This document shows, in pieces, positions 35,831 to 43,500 of a DNA stretch of 64,000 nt; the stretch's first letter is position 1, and each line of letters opens with the position of its first letter. The position numbers were made by a program, and so were the translations under genes. The notes under the pieces are model-generated. The model worked only from the letters and a program-made list of their open reading frames with translations. It did not search any database and was not told the origin of the DNA. The DNA comes from Eggerthella sinensis (GTDB lineage: Bacteria; Actinomycetota; Coriobacteriia; Coriobacteriales; Eggerthellaceae): contig NZ_PPTT01000003.1 in NCBI RefSeq assembly GCF_003339815.1, positions 1 to 64,000 of the forward strand, written 5' to 3'.

Positions 35831-36577
35831 TCAGCCAACGAGCAGCCGGTCGATCGTCCGGCGGTCAACCGCGCAGAACGCCGCAGCCATGCGGCCGGCC
35901 GCCGGGTACACCCCCGTGGCTTCGTGCTCGCTCAAGCGCGTGGCGAACGCGTCGACCCAGCGCAACAGGTGCTCGTCGAGGAACGCCGCCTGCGCACGCA
36001 GCAGGGCTTCGCCGTCACTGGCGGCGGGCGCGGCGGCCTCGTCGCTGGCGGCAGCATCGCCCTGCGCGTCGCGCTCGGCGCGCTCGTCGCACGTTTCGTT
36101 CAGCGCGACGACCGAGCCCGCCAACGCAGCCATGAAGTTCAGCTCGATGGCCAGGTGATCGTCTGCCACGTGCGGATACGAGGCGGGAAGGTAGCCCGCC
36201 TCGCGGTAGGCGCGCCGCACCGCGAGCGTGCTTTTCTGGAACAGCAGGGGATCGGGGTTCACGTACACCGACTCCCACGGGGGCGCCGGCAGCGCGGCCG
36301 GCCCCACGAACAGCCGGGTGTACGTGCCCGCAAGCTGGTCGCACGCCGCCTCGGGCGACGACGTGTTGGGAAGCGCGCCGCCAAAGGCCGACACCGCTTC
36401 GGCAAGCGCCTCGTCGAGCGAGGCGGCATACGCCAGCTGTTGGGCGACGTTCTCGTCGCGCAGGAGGCCCATGAGCCCCACCGTCGGATCGTCGCCGAAC
36501 AGCCTTCCGAGGAGGGTGTACATGAAGTGCCTATGAGGGAGGGAGAAGGCAGGGTCGAACGTTTCGGCAGTGCTCAT
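35831..36577 (-). CDS. TorD/DmsD-family molybdoenzyme chaperone (first copy)
   Basis: The 248-residue helical chaperone has the family signatures TRLFVGPAALPAPPWESVY and DDHLAIELNFMA. An Ala/Asp/Glu-rich low-complexity stretch (~165-190) interrupts the C-terminal half. It should bind the Tat signal of the catalytic subunit encoded at 37185 and delay export until cofactor insertion. ATG 36577 follows AGGAG. It is the third gene of the operon, after the A and B subunits and a small hairpin. Confidence 0.9.
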   Translation of the reverse strand: MSTAETFDPAFSLPHRHFMYTLLGRLFGDDPTVGLMGLLRDENVAQQLAYAASLDEALAEAVSAFGGALPNTSSPEAACDQLAGTYTRLFVGPAALPAPPWESVYVNPDPLLFQKSTLAVRRAYREAGYLPASYPHVADDHLAIELNFMAALAGSVVALNETCDERAERDAQGDAAASDEAAAPAASDGEALLRAQAAFLDEHLLRWVDAFATRLSEHEATGVYPAAGRMAAAFCAVDRRTIDRLLVG

Positions 36578-36592
36578 GGGATGCTCCTATCC

Positions 36593-36617
36593 GCGGCCCG
36601 GTGGGAAGCCGGGCCGC
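36593..36617 (-). terminator. intra-operon hairpin
   Basis: A perfect 9-bp GC stem (36593-36601 with 36609-36617) with a 7-nt loop lies between the B subunit stop and the TorD start. It has no T-run. It may attenuate transcription so that the chaperone and kinases are made at lower level than the reductase. Confidence 0.45.
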
Positions 36618-36629
36618 TTGCGTGCGTGG

Positions 36630-37181
36630 TTACGCCGTCACCGCGTGGGGATCGGGATTCAAAACAAGCGACGGGTTCGTCTCGGAGGACGCGGGCAGCA
36701 CCGTGATGTCGGCCGTGCCGCCGTACTGCTTCCGCAGCTCTTCGACGTCGCCGAACTTGAGGGCCCGCATGAGGCAGGCGGCAACGCAGGCCGGCTCTTC
36801 GCCGGCGGCGAGCAGCTCCTTGCAGCCGTCGCACTTGCCGCACTTCTTCTCCTCTTCCAAGTAGTCGGGCGCGCCGTACGGACACGACATCATGCAGGTT
36901 TTGCACCCGATGCACTTGTCGTGATCCTGGACGACCAGGCCGTTCTCGTCCTTCGCGATGGCGCCCTGCGGACAGTTCGCCATGCACAGCGGCTTCTCGC
37001 AGTGGTTGCACCCCAAAGACAGGTGGTAGAACCACGGCTCGGGGAACGCGCCGCCGTCGAAGCGCTGCACTTCGCGGAACAGGGTGTTCACGCCCAAATC
37101 GTTCTTGTCGTTGCACGCGATCTGGCACGTCTTGCATCCCGTGCAAATCGTCATATCGTAGTAAAAGCCCAACTGCGTCAT
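36630..37181 (-). CDS. DmsB-like 4Fe-4S electron-transfer subunit (no anchor partner)
   Basis: The 183-residue protein has four cysteine groups: CTGCKTCQIAC, CNHCEKPLCMANCP, CIGCKTCMMSCP and CGKCDGCKELLAAGEEPACVAAC. It begins 3 bp after the catalytic subunit stop. It should shuttle electrons to the molybdenum subunit. Unlike the other operon, no NrfD/DmsC anchor gene follows, so electrons must come from another membrane protein or a cytochrome encoded elsewhere. Confidence 0.9.
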   Translation of the reverse strand: MTQLGFYYDMTICTGCKTCQIACNDKNDLGVNTLFREVQRFDGGAFPEPWFYHLSLGCNHCEKPLCMANCPQGAIAKDENGLVVQDHDKCIGCKTCMMSCPYGAPDYLEEEKKCGKCDGCKELLAAGEEPACVAACLMRALKFGDVEELRKQYGGTADITVLPASSETNPSLVLNPDPHAVTA

Positions 37182-37184
37182 GGT

Positions 37185-39818
37185 TTACTTCCCTTCCTCT
37201 GCGAAGAAAATGCGCTGCGGCCACGTGTAGTCGGCCTCGAGCGTGCCGTTGTACTTCTCGATGCGCACGTTGCAGCTGTTGAAGCCCGAATGGCCCTCGC
37301 CCGTGGGGTTCTGGCCGGTCAGCGTGTTGGTGGCGCCGGCACGGTCGTTGCCGTCCTCGTCGAATTCCATCCACGCGCCCTCGCCCAGCAAACACGCGCC
37401 GGGACGCATGCGCTCGGTGGCGTACACGGGGCGCAGCACGGTGCCGTGACGGCTGGTCACCTTCGCGATGTCTCCGTCGGCGATGCCCAGCTCGGCCGCG
37501 TCGGAGGCGTTCATCCAGAACTCCTGCGCGAACGCGCGGCGCAGCCAGGGGACGTTGTCCAGGTTCGAGTGCGCGCGGCGCTGATAGTGGAAGTTGGCCA
37601 GCTGGAACGGATAGCCGTCGGCGATGCCCGCCTCGTAGCCCTCCACCGGCGGCTCGTAGTACGGATGCGCGTGCTTCGTGGAGAAGCCGATGCCCTCGAT
37701 CTTCTCGGCCAGGCTCTCGCAGTAGATCTCGAACTTGCCGGACTTCGTGTTGAGCGGGTGCGCTTCGGGGTCGGCGATGTAGTCCTCGAACGCGGTGAAC
37801 TCGAACTTGTCGTTCTCCTTGCGCGGGAACTGGTACACGCCATCGGCCAGGAACTGGTCGTACTCGACGCGGCCCGTCTGCGGCTCGCCCTGCACGCCCA
37901 GCTCGTCGATCTTCTCCTGGGTGATGGTGACGAGCGGCTCGTACTTCGTGCCGTCGTCGGTGCACACCTTCGTGCCGGCCACCGAGTCGAAGAAGCGCTG
38001 CGCCATGGACTTCGGCTCCACCTCTTCCTCGTTCGCACCCAGGCCCTTGCCAATTTGGCGCGCGATCCAGAAGTCGTCCTTCGCCTCGTACAGCGGCTCG
38101 CAGATGCGCGAGTACACGATGGCGATTTCGCGGTTGCCGTAGTCCACGCCGCCGTCCTGCTCCCACTTCGTGGTGACGGGCAGCACGAGGTCGGAGTACT
38201 TGGCATCGGTGGTGAGGTCGTAGTACTGCGCCATGACGAACTCCACCGCGCGGTGCGCCTCGATGCCCATGCCGCCCGAGCCGAGGTTCTGGCTGAGCGT
38301 GGCGCCGTCGCCGCCGTGGATGATAGCCTTCACGGTGATGGGCTTCGTCTCGCCGTTGTCGAGGTACTCGCCGTCCAGGATGGCGCGCCACATGTTGCCG
38401 TTGTTCAGGCGCGTCTTGCAAGCGTTGTCCATCTTGCGGCCGATGCCGTCGGTGCCGCATTCCACGAGGCGCGGGCCGCCGTTGCCGGAGTACTTGTGCA
38501 TGGTGGGCGCCACGCCGCCGGCCGGGTTGCCCATGTTGCCGCTCATCATGGCCAACGTGAGGATGGCGTGCGCGTAGTCCTCGCCGCAGTTCGTGCGGGC
38601 GGGCGCGCCGCCGGACACGATGGCGCACGACTTCGCCGTGGCGTACTGGCGGGCGAATTCGCGGATGACGTCGGGCTCGACGCCGCAGATTTCGCTGGCC
38701 CACTCGGGTGTCTTCGGCGTGCCGTCGTAGGTGCCCAGCAGGTAGTCCTTGAAGTTGTCCTGCGGGTCGGCGCCTTCGGGCATATGCTCCGCGTCGAAGC
38801 CGATGCAGTACTTGTCGAGGTACTCCTGCTTATGCAGGCCCTCGTCGAGCATCGTGTACATCATGCCGAAGATGAGCGTGATGTCGGTGCTGGGACGACA
38901 GGGAATCCACTGCGCGTCGAAGATGCGCGCGCTGTCGGAGTAGATGGGGTCGACGCAGATGAACTTCGCGCCGGCCTTCTTGGCCTGCAGGTAGTTGTAC
39001 GGGGGGTTGCCGCCGCCCGACACGGCCGGGTTGCAGCCCCACAGCACGATGAGCTCGGACTTGCGCAGGCGAATGCGGTCGTTGCCGTCGTTCGCGCCGG
39101 TGCGCTCGTGGCCCGAGTAGTTCTTCGCGCTCGACGGACGCTGCTCGAAGATATTCGGCGAGTTGGGCTCGCCGCTGTCGTCGCCCGCCACGAAGGCGTA
39201 CGTCTCGGTCCAGCCGCCCCACGAATACTGGCCCCATCGCGGGGTGAATCCGCCGCTCAGCGCGAGGGCGCGCTGGATTTCCTTGCCGCTCGGGCTGAAC
39301 ACGGCCTCGGGGCCGTACGCCTCGCGAATGCGCTTGATCTCGCTGACGGCGATGTCGATGGCCTCGTCCCAGCTGATGCGCTCCCACTCGTCGATGCCGC
39401 GCAGGTGGCCGTTGATTTCCTTACCGCCCGGCTGCCAGCTCTTGCGCTTCATGGGGTAGCGCAGGCGGTCGGCGCCGAACACCTGATGGCGCTGCGAATG
39501 CCCGCGAGCGCACGCGCGCTGCTGCGGGAAGTCGGGATCGTCGTCGGGGTGCGTGTCGTCCGTCTTCTGACGCACCACCACGCCGTCCTGCACGAGCACC
39601 TTGTTGACGCAGCGGCCGCCGCAGTTGTGCCAGCAGGCCGCCGACTTCCACTCGCCCTCGGTCAGCGAGCTGGCGAACGCTTCGTCCGTCTCCTCGGTCT
39701 TCTTGACCGCCGTCTCGCATCCGGCCAACGTCCCGCTCAAGGCGATGGCTGCGGTGGCGGCGGCGCTCGCCTTCACGAACCCGCGACGACTCAACGCCGT
39801 CGTTGCCTTCGATTCCAT
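37185..39818 (-). CDS. exported DMSO-reductase-like catalytic subunit, probable Ser ligand
   Basis: The 877-residue molybdopterin oxidoreductase has a Tat motif (SRRGFVKA, residues 10-17) and a lipobox (TLAGC, Cys34). The N-terminal 4Fe-4S cluster uses Cys62, Cys66, Cys70 and Cys103. GQYSWGGWTE (Ser199) aligns with the GDYSTGA motif of DMSO and TMAO reductases, so Ser probably binds Mo. VLWGCNPAVS, LPVTTKWEQDGG and a terminal NPTGEGHSGFNSCNVRI are further cofactor segments. ATG 39818 follows AGGGGGAG. It heads the operon containing the B subunit, TorD, two kinases and a regulator. It is probably an S- or N-oxide reductase, though the exact substrate is unknown. Confidence 0.9.
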   Translation of the reverse strand: MESKATTALSRRGFVKASAAATAAIALSGTLAGCETAVKKTEETDEAFASSLTEGEWKSAACWHNCGGRCVNKVLVQDGVVVRQKTDDTHPDDDPDFPQQRACARGHSQRHQVFGADRLRYPMKRKSWQPGGKEINGHLRGIDEWERISWDEAIDIAVSEIKRIREAYGPEAVFSPSGKEIQRALALSGGFTPRWGQYSWGGWTETYAFVAGDDSGEPNSPNIFEQRPSSAKNYSGHERTGANDGNDRIRLRKSELIVLWGCNPAVSGGGNPPYNYLQAKKAGAKFICVDPIYSDSARIFDAQWIPCRPSTDITLIFGMMYTMLDEGLHKQEYLDKYCIGFDAEHMPEGADPQDNFKDYLLGTYDGTPKTPEWASEICGVEPDVIREFARQYATAKSCAIVSGGAPARTNCGEDYAHAILTLAMMSGNMGNPAGGVAPTMHKYSGNGGPRLVECGTDGIGRKMDNACKTRLNNGNMWRAILDGEYLDNGETKPITVKAIIHGGDGATLSQNLGSGGMGIEAHRAVEFVMAQYYDLTTDAKYSDLVLPVTTKWEQDGGVDYGNREIAIVYSRICEPLYEAKDDFWIARQIGKGLGANEEEVEPKSMAQRFFDSVAGTKVCTDDGTKYEPLVTITQEKIDELGVQGEPQTGRVEYDQFLADGVYQFPRKENDKFEFTAFEDYIADPEAHPLNTKSGKFEIYCESLAEKIEGIGFSTKHAHPYYEPPVEGYEAGIADGYPFQLANFHYQRRAHSNLDNVPWLRRAFAQEFWMNASDAAELGIADGDIAKVTSRHGTVLRPVYATERMRPGACLLGEGAWMEFDEDGNDRAGATNTLTGQNPTGEGHSGFNSCNVRIEKYNGTLEADYTWPQRIFFAEEGK

Positions 39819-40043
39819 TGCGCTCCCCCTTCGTTCTCGTCTACGCACGACCTTCGTCGCGCTGACCCCATACTAAAGAGCGCGGAAACTAATAACGATG
39901 CAGCCGATATTCAGTTATTGCAGAGAGTTTGTTTCTGAATTATTACCGGGAAACACACCGGTTTACGAGGGGAAACACCAGCGTGCAGGTGTGCTTTCGC
40001 CAACCCGGCGGCGTGGTTTTTGGGCGCGCACGGCGCAAAGACG

Positions 40044-40072
40044 TTGACGGATTATTGCCGGATGTGATTAAT
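40044..40072 (+). promoter_or_regulatory. promoter upstream of the MarR-family gene
   Basis: TTGACG (40044-40049), a 17-bp spacer and ATTAAT (40067-40072) form a plausible promoter for the gene at 40119. The 300-bp divergent region 39819-40118 holds no gene. A direct repeat ATTATTRCCGG occurs at about 39939-39949 and 40051-40061, the second inside the promoter spacer. It could be a site through which MarR controls itself and the reductase operon. Confidence 0.45.
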
Positions 40073-40118
40073 TGAGGGGGTAATCCGAACCCGCGCGATA
40101 AGCCGGAAGCAGGCCACC

Positions 40119-40562
40119 ATGATCAACCAGCATAATAATCTTATCGGCTTTCTTGTGTACGACGCCCAACGCGCCATATCGAAATCGCTTGAAACCGCCC
40201 TGAAGCCCTACGGCGTCACGCCGGGCCAGTGGAACCTCATCAATCAGCTCGACCAAGCGGGCGAGCTTTCGCAGAAGCAGCTTGCCGAACTGACGCGCAA
40301 GGAGCAAGCCACTATCACGCGCTACCTCGACACGCTCGAGCGCAAGGAGCTTGTGGTGCGCAACCAGCACAAATCGGATCGCCGCGCGCACGTCATCTCG
40401 GTCACCGACAAGGCGCGCGAGTTGGTGGCCGCCGTGCAGCCTATCACCGTCGACGCGGCCGACCGCCTGATCGAGGGCATCGACCAGGCGGATATCGACA
40501 CGTTCGTCACGGTGCTCGCGAAGCTCAAAGAGAACGCGGACAACTACGCGAGCACCGACTAG
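40119..40562 (+). CDS. MarR-family transcriptional regulator
   Basis: The 147-residue winged-helix protein has the MarR fold: YGVTPGQWNLINQL, then LSQKQLAELTRKEQATITRYLDTLERKELV (recognition helix) and the wing R[N]QHKSDRRAHVISVTDKA. The family acts as dimeric repressors or activators responding to small phenolic ligands or oxidants. It diverges from the reductase operon starting at 39818 and is its likely regulator, or one of several given the two-component genes there. ATG 40119 has a weak AGG site. The ligand is unknown. Confidence 0.9.
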   Translation: MINQHNNLIGFLVYDAQRAISKSLETALKPYGVTPGQWNLINQLDQAGELSQKQLAELTRKEQATITRYLDTLERKELVVRNQHKSDRRAHVISVTDKARELVAAVQPITVDAADRLIEGIDQADIDTFVTVLAKLKENADNYASTD

Positions 40563-40565
40563 CAC

Positions 40566-43500
40566 CTAGTCGCGACGGGCGCAGCGGCGCGCCACCACCA
40601 CGGCCGTCACCAGCGCACCCGCCGCCACCACGCCAAGGGCTCCCAGCACAGCCGCGAGCGGGAAGGCGTCACCCGTACGGGCAATCGACGCAGGCGACGA
40701 CGAGCTGGGCTTGTAGGTTGACGAAGGCGTACTCGGGTTGGACGGGTCCGTCGGGTTCGTGGGGTCGGTGGGGTCCGTCGGATCGACCGGATCCACCGGG
40801 TCAGGCGGCACGGGCGCGTTCTTCATCGTGAGCTCGACCTGCGCAGGCTGCCCCACCGCCACCTCGAACGCCACCGGCGTCTCGTCGAGCACGTAGCCCT
40901 CGGGGGCGGCCGTCTCCACGAAGCGGTAGTCGCCCACGGCGAGGCCGTCCACCTTGACGATGCCGTCGGCCCCGGTCGTCAGCGCCTCGAAGCCCGGCAC
41001 GGTTGCCCAGGTGCCGTCGGCCAGTCGCTGTTCCAGCTTGAACGTCGCGCCGGCGAGCACCGTCGTCGGCTTGTCGGCGTCCACCTTCGTCAGGATGGCG
41101 CCGCCCAGCACCGGCGTTTTCGCGTTCGTGGCCGTCACCGCCGCCGCGAGGTTGGGCGTGTCGGCCGTGAGCTCGAACGGGAAGGGCTCGCTGGCCAGCT
41201 CGTAGCTTTCAGGGGCTTCCAGCTCGACGAAGCGGTACGCGCCCAGGGGCAGGTCGCGCACCTCGATCTTGCCGTCGCCGTCGGAAGTCAGGCGCTCGGA
41301 GCCCTCGACCGCGGCCCAGGAGCCGTCGGCCTGCTGGGCTTCCAACTTGAACACGGCGCCCGGCAGCAGGACCGACGCGTCGTCGGCGTCCACCTTCGAG
41401 AGCGCTACGCTGCCCACGGGCGGGACCTTCTCGTTGGTCGCCGTGACGCTCACCACGACGGGCGCGGGGGCGGCCGCGTCGATGGCGAACTCTCGCGGCG
41501 TCTCGTCGAGCACGTAGCCCTCGGGGGCCGCCGTCTCGACGAAGCGGTAGTCGCCCACCGGCAGATCGGCGACCTCGACCGCGCCCTGCCCGTCCGTCGT
41601 CAGAGCCTCGTTGCCCGGCACGGTCGCCCAGCTGTCGTCGGCCAAACGCTGTTCCAGCTTGAACACGGCGCCGGGAAGCTTCACCGTCGCGTCGTCGGCG
41701 TCCACCTTCGTCAGCACCGCCTTCCCGAGCACCGGGCTCTTCGCGTTCGTGGCCGTCACCGCCACAGCGAGCCCCGGCGTGTCCTCGGCCAGCGCGAACT
41801 CCACCGGCTGCGTTTCCAGCTCGTATCCCTCGGGGGCTTCCAGCTCGACGAAGCGGTACGACCCCAGGGGCAGGTCGGCGACCTCGATCTTGCCGTCGCC
41901 GTCGGTGGTCAGGCGCTCGGAGCCCGCCACCGTCTCCCAGGAGCCGTCGGCCTGCTGCGCCTCGAGCTTGAACACGGCGCCCGGCAGCAGGACCGACGCG
42001 TCGTCGGCGTCGACCTTCGTCAGCGCGACGCCGCCCACGGGCGGGACCTTGGCGTTCTCCGCCGTGAGGTTCACCACGACAGGCGCCGGAGCGGCCGCGT
42101 CGATCGAGAACTCGCGCGGCGTCTCGTCGAGCACGTAGCCCTCGGGGGCCGCCGTCTCGACGAAGCGGTAGTCGCCCACGGCGAGGCCGTCCACCTTGGC
42201 GATACCGTCGGCCCCGGTCGTCAGCGCCTCGAAGCCCGGCACGGTTGCCCAGGTGCCGTCGGCCAGGCGCTGTTCCAGCTTGAACGTCGCGCCGGCGAGC
42301 ACCGTCGTCGGCTTGTCGGCGTCCACCTTCGTCAGGATGGCGCCGCCCAGCACCGGCGTTTTCGCGTTCGTGGCCGTCACCGCCGCCGCGAGGTTGGGCG
42401 TGTCGGCCGTGAGCTCGAACGGGAAGGGCTCGGTGGCCAGCTCGTAGCTTTCAGGGGCTTCCAGCTCGACGAAGCGGTACGACCCCAGGGGCAGGTCGCG
42501 CACCTCGATCTTGCCGTCGCCGTCGGTGGTCAGGCGCTCGGAGCCCGCCACCGTCTCCCAGGAGCCGTCGACCTGCTGGGCTTCCAACTTGAACACGGCG
42601 CCCGGCAGCAGGACCGACGCGTCGTCGGCGTCCACCTTCGTCAGCACGACGCTGCCCACGGGCGGGACCTTGGCGTTCTCCGCCGTGAGGTTCACCACGA
42701 CGGGCGCCGGAGCGGCCGCGTCGATCGAGAACTCTCGTGGCGTCTCGTCGAGCACGTAGCCCTCGGGGGCGGCCGTCTCCACGAAGCGGTAGTCGCCCAC
42801 CGGCAGGTCGGCGACCTCGACGATGCCGTCGGCCCCGGTCGTCAGCGCCTCGAAGCCCGGCACGGTTGCCCAGGTGCCGTCGGCCAGGCGCTGTTCCAGC
42901 TTGAACGTCGCGCCCGGCAGCTTCACCGTCGCGTCGTCGGCGTCGACCTTCGTCAGCACCGCCTTGCCGAGCACCGGGCTCTTCACGTTGAGCGCGGTCA
43001 CCGCCACCGCGAGCCCCGGCGTGTCCTCGGCCAGCGAGAACTCCACCGGCTCGGTCTCGAGCTCGTACCCCTCGGGAGCCTCGAGCTCGACGAAGCGGTA
43101 CGACCCCAGGGGCAGGTCGGCCACCTCGATCTTGCCGTTCTCGTCCGTGGTCAGGCGCTCGGAGCCCTCGACCGCGGCCCAGGAGCCGTCGGCCTGCCGG
43201 GCCTCGAGCTTGAACACGGCGCCGGGGAGCTTCACGTCCTGGTCGTCGGCGTCCACCTTCGTCAGCGCGACGCCGCCCACGGGCGGGACCTTCTCGTTGG
43301 TCGCCGTGACGCTCACCACGATAGGCGCCGGAGCGGCCGCGTCGATCGAGAACTCGCGCGGCGTCTCGTCGAGCACGTATCCCTCGGGGGCGGCCGTCTC
43401 CACGAAGCGGTAGTCGCCCACCGGCAGGTCGGCCACCTCGACCGCGCCCTGCCCGTCCGTCGTCAGAGCCCCGTTGCCCGGCACGGTCGCCCAGGTATCG

